DNA of 64,000 bases from Acidobacteriota bacterium (GCA_016185425.1 JACPNQ010000045.1:39844-103843), one strand, 5' to 3'; positions 54,401 through 63,514 are shown, numbered from the stretch's first letter. Notes: generated by a model from the letters alone, not told the origin. Numbers and translations: made by a program.

Positions 54401-54993
54401 TTCGGCGCGCCGTCCAGCAGGAACTCGTTTTTGCGCTGGCTGCCGTTGATGCTCCATTCCGCAATCGCCCCGTTGTCGAACGGACGCTGATAAGTCAGCT
54501 CGCCGTCGAAGTTCACGCCGGGAGCGAGCATCGCCAGCATGAAGGGATTGCGGGCATTCAGTGGGTATTCCTTCACGCTCTGCTCGTCCACCAGTCCGCC
54601 CCGGTCGGCGTTCGCGTCATCGAGCAAGGGCGTTTCGGCTGTAACCGTCACCTGGGTATTCATCGAGCCGAGTTCCAGAGTGACATCGACAGTGGCCGTC
54701 TGATTCACGTTGAGTTCCAGCCCCTCGCGGACTGCGGTCTTGAATCCCTCGTGTTCGGCGCGTAGCGTGTAGGTAGCCGGGTTCAACAACGGGACGAGAT
54801 AGTTGCCGCCTGCGTCCGTCACCGCCGGGCGCGTTTCACCGTTTGCGGGATTAATGACCCGGACCTTGGCCCCTGCAACACCGGCGCCGGCAGGGTCCAG
54901 CACGCGGCCCGTAAGCGTGGCCCGGAAATCCTGGGCATGCGCGCCCACCAGTATCAACAAGGAAGGGAGCAGACGCGAGCCGCGTATCGACAT
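51415..54993 (-). CDS. Oar-like TonB-dependent receptor (minus strand, fifth)
   Basis: The 1192-residue protein begins with a short signal peptide (MSIRGSRLLPSLLILVGAHA) and a Cna-B/regulatory domain (LTGRVLDPAGAGVAGAKVRV). The plug shows AEWSINGSQRKNEFLLDGAP, FKIQSNAYDAQYGRSAGGII and NVALKSGGNRFHGAAYEF. The barrel ends RQVQMAVKLIW, with Trp instead of Phe as last aromatic residue. A cysteine-containing loop (NNARCVSFVNGRCNGAPKDG) near residue 260 is a likely disulfide loop. No enzyme gene is attached on the same strand; the divergent neighbour encodes a carboxylesterase. Cargo is unknown. Confidence 0.94.
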   Translation of the reverse strand: MSIRGSRLLPSLLILVGAHAQDFRATLTGRVLDPAGAGVAGAKVRVINPANGETRPAVTDAGGNYLVPLLNPATYTLRAEHEGFKTAVREGLELNVNQTATVDVTLELGSMNTQVTVTAETPLLDDANADRGGLVDEQSVKEYPLNARNPFMLAMLAPGVNFDGELTYQRPFDNGAIAEWSINGSQRKNEFLLDGAPNNAQAGGNNIAYVPPVDAVQEFKIQSNAYDAQYGRSAGGIINVALKSGGNRFHGAAYEFARRSAWDANSFQNNARCVSFVNGRCNGAPKDGHYLDQYGIQVDGPVLIPKLYNGRNKTFFLLNGENYREGSPQPLILSVPEPEMRHGDFGKLVDPRNRPIVIYDPNTGGQVGTQWVREPFAGNVIPASRINPTAALLIKYFPSPNTVTPGVNYSTSNYFISGGEGSARDRFYNVITKIDQNLGDKHHVFLRYGQNDRTEMRTTNGIFDKPGADGQLPLRRANWTGSLNWTSSLRPTLLLDIKTSMSRFIDPSTAEANKDFDLIGAGFSPRLVSQLPFGSYFPRISISGFQALGRSPYFGGSASNTFTVQPSLTQYRGARTWRAGLDLRWTQYSTRNSGAVLSFSAADTFTRADYSRSDGLSGAGLASWLLGMPTSGAVTINMFPIYMYRYFAPWVQNDWKLTRKLTLNAGFRWDVNAPPVERYNRMNRGFDPEATSPANALIDASLYPYMKFPIRGGLDFAGVDGDARGAADPYYHTYQPRIGLAYAVGKRTVLRGGWGRYFINPNNDYLQTTGYSQSTSLNVSGDSNRTALPALLADPFPVINQPVGNAKGLMTFAGNGFNFVNTHFKIPSMDSFSVDIQHAFSSRARLSIGFVGSRGRRLQTTKAFNEDDSSIRDQCNYLLGATSQALCTANLSNPFRNVPGFEGTAHYANAQRSRYELSRPFPQFTSGLNELMRNDGLSWYNSGQVSFLYRTRNGLNLNTNYTFSKSIEQNGYLDTLHNVMQRGLTSNDRPHKFVYSMIWQLPMGRGRRWFHGLHAWAGHAVSGWEATTIFQVQSGRPWGLPGNVLYLKDAKNPQFTWDAPRIQAAVPCVKNWDNTNRITWQQYSVDAGCSDANWMILPNYNPRYTPYYAGNIRLQTIRLMDASLNKMTRLTERVNLQLRFEGFNVLNSFFINSRQFNNDPTNANFGSLIKAEVSAPNSNYPRQVQMAVKLIW

Positions 54994-55208
54994 ACCGGTG
55001 TCCGTGCATTATATCTTCACTACCGCCGGAAATCCGCGACTGGCGCCGATACCCCGAAAACCGGGTCGCGGTGCGGTTCTGCGCGAGAAAGCGACAGGTA
55101 TAGTCAGGCTGCGTACTCACCGGGATGCACCCCGTGTTCCCGGTGATATGCTTCCCCCTGATTCGACAGCCGGAATGGCGTCTCTCCCAGCGGTGAAACG
55201 AGGTTCAA

Positions 55209-56948
55209 ATGGAACAAGATCAGTTATCATCACCTGACCGCCGAAACCTGTTGCGAACCGTGACCGCGGTTGCTACAGCGGCTGCGGCGCCATCGGTAAC
55301 GAACGCCGTGGCCCAGGCGCAATCTATATCGCCTGCGAATTTGGCTGCCGCCGCGAAAGCATCGTCAGTCAACCTCGTCGTCGCCGCTTCCAGTAAAGGC
55401 GTGGTGGAAACGACGGCGGGTAAGATTCGGGGCTCGTCCCGCAACGGCATCCATTCGTTTCGCGGCGTACCCTACGGCGCCCCGGCTTGGGGGCCAGGGA
55501 GATTCGTTCCCGCTACAAAACCGGTGCCATGGGCGGGAGTGCGCAGTTCGTTGAGTTTCGGTCCAATCTGTCCGCAGGGTAACGGAGGGAACCCAGCCCA
55601 GGGGGATAACTCGACACCGATGGACGAGGATCGGTTTCTCTTGTACCGGATCACCGAGCGGCAGGCCGAGGACTGTCTCCGTTTGAACGTGTGGACGCCG
55701 GAAATTAACGGCTCCCGGAAGCGGCCTGTGATGGTTTGGCTCCACGGAGGCGGATTCACGGGACATTCTGGCGGCGGACTGCTTGCCTATGACGGCCATA
55801 ATCTGGCGCAGCGCGGCGACGTTGTCGTTGTTACCAATAACCATCGGCTCAACATGCTCGGCTATTTGAATCTCGCCGATGCGGGAGGCGAGAAGTACGC
55901 CGTCTCCGGGAATGTTGGCATGCTCGATATCGTCGTGATGCTGGAATGGGTTCGCGACAACGTCTCCAATTTCGGTGGCGATCCGGGAAATGTCACGGTG
56001 TTTGGACAATCGGGCGGGGGCGGGAAGGTCAGCACGCTGATGGCTATGCCCGCCGCGAAGGGTCTGTTTCATCGTGCCGTGGTCCAGAGCGGTTCGACGT
56101 TGCGTGTGGCGGATTTCGAGGAGTCCGCGAAATTGGGCCACGCGTTCCTCGCGGAACTGAATCTGAGCAAGTCCGCGATCGATAAAATTCAAACGATGCC
56201 GCTGGACGTGCTCTATACGGCGTCCCGCGCGGCGGCGGCGAAACTCGGGGGTGACGGAAGGGCGCCCGGCGGCAGGGGGGCGGCCGTTGGATTCCGGCCC
56301 GTAGTTGACGGGAAAGTCGTCCTTGCTCATCCGTTCGATCCCGCGGCGCCGGCAACCTCGGCCCATGTTCCGATGCTGATCGGGACTAACCTGAATGAGT
56401 TTATTCACGGAGTCGATCAACCCGGCGCCGATACGCTCACGAACGAAGAGCTACTGAAGCGGTTCACGTCGCAATACGGGTCGAAGGCGCAGGCAATCGC
56501 CGATTCCCTCCGGCTCGAGTACCCATGGGCGAAGCCGTTTGACATCTTCTCCATCGCGGGCAATCGCGTCCGCGAACCCGCGGCCACCCAGGCGCGGCGC
56601 AAGGCTGCCATGGGCGCCGCGCCTGCCTATGTCTACCTGTTCGGATGGCAGACTCCAATGTTGGACGGACGGCCGCGGGCGTTCCACAGTTGCGAAATCT
56701 CATTCGTCTTCAACAATGCGGATCTTTGCGTGAATTACTCCGGTGGCACTCCCGAGGCACTGGCGCTTTCGCAAAAAGTGAGTCAGGCTTGGGTCAGTTT
56801 CGCCCGCACAGGCAATCCGAATCATTCCGGTTTGCCGAAATGGGCTCCCGTCAGCGACGGAAAGCTGCCTGTGATGTATTTCGACAACACTTGTGTGGTG
56901 AAGAACGATCCTGAGTCGGAGGCCCGGAAACTTATGGCGGCCGGCTGA
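55209..56948 (+). CDS. carboxylesterase type B, probably exported
   Basis: The protein (579 residues) starts with a Tat-like region (DRRNLLRTVTAVATAAAAPS) and a ~35-residue Ala/Ser-rich linker before the esterase fold. Visible landmarks: RGVPYGAPAWGPGRF, EDCLRLNVWTP (154-164), the oxyanion loop HGGG (179-182), the nucleophile elbow VFGQSGGGGK with S268 (usual motif GESAG), and FHSCEISFVF carrying the catalytic His region. The elbow has Gln-Ser-Gly-Gly in place of Glu-Ser-Ala-Gly, as some bacterial para-nitrobenzyl-esterase-like members do. It likely cleaves an ester outside the cytoplasm. The next gene, a serine hydrolase, starts 45 bases later, so the two may be co-transcribed. Confidence 0.92.
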   Translation: MEQDQLSSPDRRNLLRTVTAVATAAAAPSVTNAVAQAQSISPANLAAAAKASSVNLVVAASSKGVVETTAGKIRGSSRNGIHSFRGVPYGAPAWGPGRFVPATKPVPWAGVRSSLSFGPICPQGNGGNPAQGDNSTPMDEDRFLLYRITERQAEDCLRLNVWTPEINGSRKRPVMVWLHGGGFTGHSGGGLLAYDGHNLAQRGDVVVVTNNHRLNMLGYLNLADAGGEKYAVSGNVGMLDIVVMLEWVRDNVSNFGGDPGNVTVFGQSGGGGKVSTLMAMPAAKGLFHRAVVQSGSTLRVADFEESAKLGHAFLAELNLSKSAIDKIQTMPLDVLYTASRAAAAKLGGDGRAPGGRGAAVGFRPVVDGKVVLAHPFDPAAPATSAHVPMLIGTNLNEFIHGVDQPGADTLTNEELLKRFTSQYGSKAQAIADSLRLEYPWAKPFDIFSIAGNRVREPAATQARRKAAMGAAPAYVYLFGWQTPMLDGRPRAFHSCEISFVFNNADLCVNYSGGTPEALALSQKVSQAWVSFARTGNPNHSGLPKWAPVSDGKLPVMYFDNTCVVKNDPESEARKLMAAG

Positions 56949-56992
56949 CCACAGCCGCGCGGGGCCGCTGCTATACTGTTGCCCTCACGTTT

Positions 56993-58303
56993 ATGAAACT
57001 CCTTTCTTTGGTATTGGCGCTTGCTGCTGGGACAGTTGGCTGGGTGTATTCGCAAGCGGCTCCGAAGTATTTGGACGCGCGGGCGAGCGATCCGAAGGTG
57101 CTCGGTTGGATGCAGGGAGCGCCGCCGGCGGCGGAGAAGGTGATCCGGTTTGAAGACGAGAGCTTCTTCCGGTTTCCGCAAATGCGGTGGACCTTCTCGC
57201 ATTGGAGCGAGATTTTTCCGACAGTGAGGATCCGGCGCGGACCGGCGCAGAGCGTGTTGGAGAAGGCAGAGCGGGCGGACCTCGATAGTGTGCGCTTCAC
57301 GCCCTTGGGTGCTACGCGGGAAATGACATGGAGGGAGTCGCTGGAGGCGAACTACACGGATGGGATCGTGGTGCTGCACCGCGGTCGTATTGTGTACGAG
57401 CGCTACTTCGGCGCTCTCGAGCCGGAGCGCCATCACATCGCGTTTTCAGTGACGAAGTCGTTCATCGCGGTGGTGTTCGCGACGCTGGCGGCGGAGGGAA
57501 GGATCGACTGGAACGCGCCGGTCGCGCGGTACCTGCCGGAGCTGAAAAACAGCGGGTTCGCGGACGCGACTCTGGCACAGGTGGCGGACATGACAAGCGG
57601 GCTCCAGTACGTGGAGGATTACGCGGATCCGAAATCGAACTGGCACGACTACAAGCTGGCGACGCAGTTTTTTCCGCGCCCGGCAGGATATGCGGGACCG
57701 ATGGATGCGTATGCATACCTGGCAACGATTCCTAAGCTGGGAGAGCACGGACCTGCATTCAAGTACCGGTCCATCAACACGGACGTGCTGGGGTGGGTGA
57801 TGGCGCGGGTGACCGGGAAGACGCCGGCGGCATTGCTGGAGGAGCGGCTATGGGGTCCACTGGGGATGGAAGATGACGGATTCCTCGCGGTGGGACCGGC
57901 CGCGATTCAGTTTGTTGCGGGCGGGTTGAATTGCCGGCTGCGGGACTTGGCGCGTTTTGGGGAGATGATGCGGCTGAACGGGAGGTACAACAGGCAGCAG
58001 ATTGTGCCTGCGGCTGTGGTGGCGGAGATCCGCAAAGGCGGGAGCCCCGTGGCGTTTGCGAAGGCAGGTTATGCGACGCTGCCGGGGTGGAGTTACCGGA
58101 CGCAGTGGTGGGTCTCGCACAATGAGCACGGGGCGATCGCGGCGCGGGGGATTCACGGGCAGGGGATCTATGTGGATCCGAAAGCGGAGATGGTGATTGC
58201 GCGATTTGCGTCTCATCCGCTGGCCGGGAACGTGAACCTGGATCCGGCGACGCTGCCGGCGTATGACGCGGTGGCGCGGTGGTTGATGGCGGCGAGCCGG
58301 TGA
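56993..58303 (+). CDS. second serine hydrolase of the beta-lactamase-like fold
   Basis: Signal peptide MKLLSLVLALAAGTVGWVYS is followed by a ~100-residue N-terminal domain and then the penicillin-binding fold: SVTK (S152-K155) in IAFSVTKSFIAVVFATLA, YRSINTDVLGWVMA (the Y-x-N element, S-I-N) and HGQGIYVDP near the end. LWGPLGMEDDGFLAVGP is a family landmark. The protein would be a periplasmic esterase or peptidase. Third codon positions here are dominated by G (gcg, ctg, gtg), visibly unlike the C-ending codons of the genes before it; this suggests a different origin. The convergent NHL-protein gene begins its 3' end 20 bases later. Confidence 0.9.
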   Translation: MKLLSLVLALAAGTVGWVYSQAAPKYLDARASDPKVLGWMQGAPPAAEKVIRFEDESFFRFPQMRWTFSHWSEIFPTVRIRRGPAQSVLEKAERADLDSVRFTPLGATREMTWRESLEANYTDGIVVLHRGRIVYERYFGALEPERHHIAFSVTKSFIAVVFATLAAEGRIDWNAPVARYLPELKNSGFADATLAQVADMTSGLQYVEDYADPKSNWHDYKLATQFFPRPAGYAGPMDAYAYLATIPKLGEHGPAFKYRSINTDVLGWVMARVTGKTPAALLEERLWGPLGMEDDGFLAVGPAAIQFVAGGLNCRLRDLARFGEMMRLNGRYNRQQIVPAAVVAEIRKGGSPVAFAKAGYATLPGWSYRTQWWVSHNEHGAIAARGIHGQGIYVDPKAEMVIARFASHPLAGNVNLDPATLPAYDAVARWLMAASR

Positions 58304-58322
58304 GGGAAATCGATCCGCGACT

Positions 58323-60140
58323 TTACGGATTCGCCACGGCGATTGTCACTTTATCCGTACTGCGAACACCCGCTTCATCGATCTGAAGCGATACCGTTCC
58401 CGCGGGCAAATTCGGGACAACTACGTTGAGCTGATTCACGCCTACGAACTGCGGCGACAGACCGGAGAACAAGACTTGAGCCGTGACGCCTCCTATCAGC
58501 ACGCTCGGCGTAATGATTGTGCGGCGCAGAATATCGGAGGCCGCTGCGCCTGTCGTGATGGCAGGTGTCACAAGACCTAGGCCGGTTCCCAATAGGATGA
58601 TGGTTTCGCCGGCTTTGGCAGGACGCGTGGCGATGCCGGGGATAGAGCCGGCCGCTGCTGCCAGCGATCCGTCGGGATTGATAGCGATCGCGGGTCCCGC
58701 TCCGAACTGTGTCGAGAAGATTCCCGGCGCAACTCCGCCTACAGTCGCTTTAAACGCGGCCGAAGCCGTATTGTTAACAGTGACTACGATGTCGGCCGTC
58801 CCGTTCTGGAGTGTCCAGGGAACTTGCAAATTGATTTGTCCGGAGGAGACAAAGAGGAGCGGTGCGGCCACGCCTCCGATGGTCACGGACACGCCACCAA
58901 GAGAAGGCGGCAATGGAATTGCCGTTGCGGATACTGTGGAAGGCGCCAGCGCTGTGCCGAATACGGAGGCTAGCGAGCCCTGCACCAGCGGTTGACCCGT
59001 CGCAAAGGATGCAGCGTTCAGCGCCGCGGCCACCACCGGCGTAGGGACAGGTCCTGCCGCGACCTTGAAAACCTTGAAGCGGCTGCTGTCGGCGATATAT
59101 AGATTGCCAGCCGCATCCACGGCGACAGCATTCGGTTTGCCCAGGCCGATACTGGTGGCCGGAATTCCGTCGCCGCTGAAATTGGAGCCCCCGCCCGCGT
59201 ACGTCGTCACAGTGCCCGATGTGTCGAGTTTGTGGATGCAGAGTGCGGATGCATCGGCGATGTAGAGATTTCCTGCGCTGTCGACGGTTAGGCCAACACC
59301 GGAACCTATGTCCGCGGCCGCTGCGGGCATGCTGCCGGGCTGGCAATTGCCGAAGCCGCCGCGAAGGATAGAGCTGATGGTTCCGGAGGGATTGACCTTG
59401 CGGATGGCGCTGTGGCCGAAATCGGCGATATAGATGTTTCCCGCGTTGTCTACGGCCACGTCGCTTGGATTCGCGAGCTGTGCGTTCGTGGCCGGGCCGC
59501 CATCTCCCAGCGTCGAGCCATTTCCGCGGCCCGCTACCGTAGTGATGATGCCCGAGGTGTCCACCTTTCGGATACGTCCGTTGCCTGTATCGGCGATGTA
59601 TAGATTGCCGGCGCTATCGAACGCGACGCCAAAGGGAACCGAAAGCTGCGCGTTGATGGCCGGGCCTCCGTCGCCGGAGAATCCAGTGTTACCGAGGCTC
59701 CCACTGCCGGCGAATGTCGTAATGACTCCGGCGGTGTCAACCTTACGGATACGGCTGTTTGCGGCATCCACCAAATAGAAGTTTCCCGCCTTGTCCACCG
59801 CGACACCTTGATGGGTCGCAGTGCCAACCGGCGCGAAGCCGGCGTTTTTCGCCGGTCCGCCATCGCCGGAGAACAAGGGAAAACCGTTACCGGCCGCGGT
59901 GGTGATGGTTCCGGCTGAATCAACCTTCCGGACGCGGTTGTTGAGGGCATCTAAGATATATACGTTGCCCGCGGCGTCGACTGCGACACCCTTTGGGAAC
60001 CCGATACCGGCACTGGTGGCCGGCCCTCCGTCGCCTGAAGAGCTAATCGAGCCGTTACCGGCAATCGCGGTGATCGGTCCTTGTGCGGAAGACACGATCG
60101 ACATCGCAAGTGCGGAAATCAACAGGAGTGTAAGTCGCAT
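58323..60140 (-). CDS. secreted NHL-repeat protein with Solibacter C-terminal domain
   Basis: After a signal peptide (MRLTLLLISALAMSIVSSAQ) come about six NHL-type repeats, each with the pattern GDGGPAxxAxxxxPxGVAVD followed by AGNxYIxDxxNxRIRKVD (for example GNLYIADTGNGRIRKVDTSG); together they should form a beta-propeller (~20-355). The C-terminal ~230 residues are the acidobacterial domain with ALNAASFATGQPLVQGSLAS, SVFGTALAP, GGVAAPLLFVSSGQINLQVP and FVGVNQLNVVVPNLPAGTV, known as the Solibacter uncharacterised C-terminal domain. It is a typical extracellular or surface protein of this lineage; no enzymatic residue is seen. The DNA repeats internally because of the NHL units. Confidence 0.92.
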   Translation of the reverse strand: MRLTLLLISALAMSIVSSAQGPITAIAGNGSISSSGDGGPATSAGIGFPKGVAVDAAGNVYILDALNNRVRKVDSAGTITTAAGNGFPLFSGDGGPAKNAGFAPVGTATHQGVAVDKAGNFYLVDAANSRIRKVDTAGVITTFAGSGSLGNTGFSGDGGPAINAQLSVPFGVAFDSAGNLYIADTGNGRIRKVDTSGIITTVAGRGNGSTLGDGGPATNAQLANPSDVAVDNAGNIYIADFGHSAIRKVNPSGTISSILRGGFGNCQPGSMPAAAADIGSGVGLTVDSAGNLYIADASALCIHKLDTSGTVTTYAGGGSNFSGDGIPATSIGLGKPNAVAVDAAGNLYIADSSRFKVFKVAAGPVPTPVVAAALNAASFATGQPLVQGSLASVFGTALAPSTVSATAIPLPPSLGGVSVTIGGVAAPLLFVSSGQINLQVPWTLQNGTADIVVTVNNTASAAFKATVGGVAPGIFSTQFGAGPAIAINPDGSLAAAAGSIPGIATRPAKAGETIILLGTGLGLVTPAITTGAAASDILRRTIITPSVLIGGVTAQVLFSGLSPQFVGVNQLNVVVPNLPAGTVSLQIDEAGVRSTDKVTIAVANP

Positions 60141-60222
60141 GGCCGTGGGAATCCTCGCTCACTACACACTACGCAAACGCGGCGCAAAAAACGTCATCTT
60201 AGCGGAACTAGCGGTGAAAGCG

Positions 60223-61437
60223 TCAGTAACGGAATGATTTCCAATCCTGGCCGGCGCGGCCGTTCAGATCCCATACCACTGCACCTTTGCGAAGGGTCAA
60301 CTCGCCGGTGATTCGCTGGGTGCCGTCGAACCGCGCCCCTTTCGAATCAAGGAATCCGAACTTCCCCTTTTCGACCGCGAGCACCGCGATGTCCGCCTCC
60401 GAACCGATTTCTAGCGACCCTAACGCCGGACGCCCTAACACCTTCGCCGCGCGCGAAGTCGTCATTGCGATCAGATCGTCGAAGGGAACTTTCAGGTTTA
60501 GAAACTTCGACATGACATTGAGCAGATCCTTCATGGCGCCGTTCAGGCTTCCAAAGTGCATGTCGGTGGAGATGGTATCCGGATAGAACTTCTGTTCGAT
60601 AGCTGGAATCGTCATATTCCAGAAGAAACTGCCGCCCCCATGACCGAGATCCATGACGATACCGCGCTGCCGCGCCTCGATCATGTAGGGACTCATTTGA
60701 CCATTCACAATCTCGCCCCGCAGTCCGGAGAAGCAATGTGTGTAGACATCGCCCGGCCGCAGTTTGTCGCGGAAGAGCGTTTTGATATTGCGATCCGCAG
60801 TGGCCCTGCCGAAGTCCACCATCACCGGCAGGCCGGCGATTTGGCCCGCCTTCACCGCGCCGTCAACAGCTTCCCAACCCGGCCCGGCGTAGTGCGCTGT
60901 CTTGATTCCAACGATCAAGCCCGGATGCGCCTTGGCCATCCGCGCGGCGCCCTCGGCGTCCATCTGAGCCGGGTCGTCTTCATTCCCGAAGCCCATTCCA
61001 GCCGCCACGATGTTCAGCCACGCCAGCACCCGCGCCCGCGATCGATCAATCGTTATCTCCTTGAAGTTCGGAAAATCCCGCCAGCCGGATGTACCCGCGT
61101 CGACGATCGTCGTGATTCCGGAGCGAAACGCGACGGCATCCGGCTGCACGCTTTGATTGCGCTTCGGCGCCGGGCTGCCAGGCCGGTTGTAGAGATGGGC
61201 GTGCATATCGATCAGGCCCGGAACCACGTACAGGCCGGACACATCGATCGTTTTTCGAGCCTGCGCTGCCGGGATGCCCGCAGCCACGCGCGCAATTCGG
61301 CCATTGCTGACCGCGACATCCATCACGCTGCTGATCCGGTTTTTCGGATCCACAACATGGCCCCCCTTCAGCACCAGGTCATAAGCAGGCTGCGCGTGAG
61401 TCACGACAGCCACCGCAAGCAAAGCGTAGATTCTCAT
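60223..61437 (-). CDS. exported amidohydrolase-superfamily protein (dihydroorotase-like)
   Basis: A short signal peptide (MRIYALLAVAVVTHAQ) is followed by the superfamily N-terminal sandwich (YDLVLKGGHVVDPKNRISSV) and the metal motif GLIDMHAHLY with H79 and H81. Further ligands are probably His in YTHCFSGL and in STDMHFGSLNG, and the lysine in GIKTAHYAG. TSRAAKVLGRPALGSLEIGS (~340-360) is typical of the dihydroorotase/D-aminoacylase branch. It would hydrolyse a cyclic amide or N-acyl compound, probably in the periplasm; the substrate is unknown. It is separate from the NHL gene (82 bases). Confidence 0.9.
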   Translation of the reverse strand: MRIYALLAVAVVTHAQPAYDLVLKGGHVVDPKNRISSVMDVAVSNGRIARVAAGIPAAQARKTIDVSGLYVVPGLIDMHAHLYNRPGSPAPKRNQSVQPDAVAFRSGITTIVDAGTSGWRDFPNFKEITIDRSRARVLAWLNIVAAGMGFGNEDDPAQMDAEGAARMAKAHPGLIVGIKTAHYAGPGWEAVDGAVKAGQIAGLPVMVDFGRATADRNIKTLFRDKLRPGDVYTHCFSGLRGEIVNGQMSPYMIEARQRGIVMDLGHGGGSFFWNMTIPAIEQKFYPDTISTDMHFGSLNGAMKDLLNVMSKFLNLKVPFDDLIAMTTSRAAKVLGRPALGSLEIGSEADIAVLAVEKGKFGFLDSKGARFDGTQRITGELTLRKGAVVWDLNGRAGQDWKSFRY

Positions 61438-61467
61438 TTGACCGCTATCTTATAGAAACGCAGCGGC

Positions 61468-61994
61468 TCACTCGTACCGGACGGCGGTCATCGGATCGAT
61501 TCGAGAAGCCTTCCCCACAGGGACGTAACCAGCCAGGAGCGCGGCGCCGGCGAGAACAGCCACTGCAACAGCAAGGCAGGGGCGTCATTCGGCTCGACCC
61601 CAAATAGAAACGACTCAACAAACTTCGACGCGCCGAGCGCTACCGGTACACCAATCCCGAGCCCGGTCGCAGCCAGCCAGAAGACCTGGCGGAGCACCAT
61701 CCAGATAACATCACCGCGTTGCGCTCCGAGCGCAATCCGAATGCCGATCTCAGGGGTGCGCCGCGCGACTCCGTAGGCCATCGTGCCGTACAAACCAACG
61801 CAGGCAATGAGCAATGACAGAGTCGCGAGGGCGGTGCACAGCTTGGCGAAGATGATCTGCTGGTTCATGGTCTGATCGATCTGCGCCGCCTGCGTTCTAA
61901 TGTCCGTCACCGCAATGCGCGGGTCCGCTTGGCGCACGATCTCGCGCACGGTGTTGACGGACCGCAGGGGATCACCGCTGGGGCGAAGCGCGAA
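61468..61994 (-). pseudogene. 3' fragment of an FtsX/MacB-type permease, frameshifted
   Basis: The minus-strand frame gives the C-terminal part of an acidobacterial ABC permease: FALRPSGDPLRSVNTVREIV, RQADPRIAVTDIRTQAAQID and three membrane helices (LSLLIACVGLYGTMAYG, then GLGIGVPVALGAS). Near 61551 the frame is lost: the annotated frame runs into LQWLFSPAPRSWLVTSLWG, while a one-base shift restores the standard ending AVAVAVLAGAALLAGYVPVG, then KASRIDPMTAVRYE with a stop at 61468-61470. The 5' part of the gene (ATP-coupled permease N-terminus, MacB core) is missing, cut at about 61994, where a TonB receptor fragment begins on the other strand. Both faults point to a dead gene. Confidence 0.85.
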
Positions 61995-61995
61995 T

Positions 61996-62681
61996 CTGTT
62001 GAACTCCTTCACCTGGTCGAAGGCAATCGACAACGCCAGCCAGGTGCTCGAGGAGCCGAATGGTGCGACGGTAAGCCGCAGGACCGCTACAACCTCGCCG
62101 CCGATCGCGGCATCTCGGGCTACAACGCGCCATTCCTGAACTCGATGAGTGCTGTGTGGCAGCTCCCCTTCGGCCGCGGCAAGAGCCGGTGGAAGTCGGT
62201 GATCGGCGGCTGGCAGGTAAGCCTGATCAACACGATGCGCAGCGGGAGGACGGTGAATATGCGCTACAACACCTCCTGCCCGACGGCGGTTACCTCCGGC
62301 CTCCCAACTTTTCTAGGCGGCGTAACCCTCCGTCCCAACCTGATCGGCGATCCGATGATGCCCGAGAGCGAGCATTCGATCGACAAATACTTCAACCGGG
62401 CAAACGTCGTGTTGCCAACCGCGACCTCCCCCTTCGGCAACGCCGGCCGCAACATTGTGCGGGGCTACGCCTACTATCAACTCAACGCCGGCCTACAGAA
62501 GGAAGTCCGTCTGCCCTACCGGGAGCGGATGAACCTCCAAATCCGCGCCGAAGCCTTCAATCTGTTAAACAAAACCAACTTCGGCGCCCCCAACGGCGAC
62601 CGCTCGAGCGGTGCCTTCGCCACCATCCGCTCCACCTACCCCGCCCGTCAGCTCCAGTTCGCGCTGCGCATGGCGTTTTAG
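61996..62681 (+). pseudogene. 3' fragment of an Oar-like TonB receptor, frameshifted
   Basis: From ~61996 the plus strand encodes NLLNSFTWSKAIDNASQVLE, a typical receptor barrel segment. Around 62085 it needs a frame change to continue as PQDRYNLAADRGISGYNAPF, VWQLPFGRGKSRW and so on, to the C-terminus ATIRSTYPARQLQFALRMAF (stop 62679-62681). Only ~225 of about 1100 residues remain. It has no start, signal or plug. It abuts the FtsX fragment back-to-back at ~61995, so the two breakpoints coincide. An intact sixth receptor has therefore been broken here, or two loci were joined in assembly. Confidence 0.85.
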
Positions 62682-62878
62682 ACACCTCGCCAGCTACTCC
62701 AAAAACACATGCAAACTCGGCCTCCGCTCTTCTACGAATGCCGTGCCTCTCGATAGCCCGGAGAGGTACGACGCCCATTCCCTGCATGCGTTCATTCCCC
62801 GATCGCCTTCTGCGGCGATGATTGATCGCGGCGGTGCAAACCGGTGACGATTTTAGCGTAGCCTGATTCAATCGCCCA

Positions 62879-63514
62879 CTAAAAGGCCAGGGGTCTCCAG
62901 GTGTCCTCACATGACAGTATTTCGAGCGTATGACGGCAGTAACTTGCGTGGTGGGCGATGTGCTCCAAGCTGACCATTAATTCTTCAATAGGGCAACCCC
63001 GGGGCTTGTCTCGGTCAAGCAGACCTTTCACGCGACCGCTGAGATAAAGTGTTTCGCCAAGGATCTCCGGCAGATGCAGCGTCAGTTGGAAAACATAGTC
63101 GGACTGTTTCCTTAGACCGTTCTCGGCGAAAAACTCATTTCTAGGGTGAAAGTCCGACCATCCAGGCAGAGAATCGATCTTCGTCGTGAACCGTTTCCGA
63201 ATCGCCGCCTGGCTAGCGGCGCTACGTGATCGCGGTACTCGGAGAGGGGGTTCGTCCAGATCGCCTGAGAAAAGCTTACTAGGAAGTCGCGGTTCGAGCT
63301 TTATTAACGTTAGATTGTCCGCGTAGAGGCGCGACGTGCTCGCTAGGACTTCGAAGAAGTACTGGGCGCAGTGCCTGGGCCGCGCAAGTTTTCGGGAAAA
63401 CACCCGTTTAAAGTCAATCTCATATTGCCGTAGATCAGAGTAGAGTGTGGCAAGATAGCTATTAAATGTCTTTACCATGGCCCTATCTCTTCCAGCGGAT
63501 GAAGTCGAACGCAT
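62879..63514 (-). CDS. unrecognised protein, second gene of a pair
   Basis: ATG 63514 shares its A with the stop of the upstream gene (TGATG), so translation is coupled; a GTG at 63517 is the alternative. The 211-residue protein is soluble and mixed in charge, without signal or membrane segment. Visible features: an Arg/Ser-rich central stretch (RVPRSRSAASQAAIRKRF), aromatic FFEVL and FFAEN, and a His/Cys-rich end (EHIAHHASYCRHTLEILS). I recognise no family. The base composition is clearly lower in GC than the rest of the window, which suggests transfer. Confidence 0.6.
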   Translation of the reverse strand: MRSTSSAGRDRAMVKTFNSYLATLYSDLRQYEIDFKRVFSRKLARPRHCAQYFFEVLASTSRLYADNLTLIKLEPRLPSKLFSGDLDEPPLRVPRSRSAASQAAIRKRFTTKIDSLPGWSDFHPRNEFFAENGLRKQSDYVFQLTLHLPEILGETLYLSGRVKGLLDRDKPRGCPIEELMVSLEHIAHHASYCRHTLEILSCEDTWRPLAF

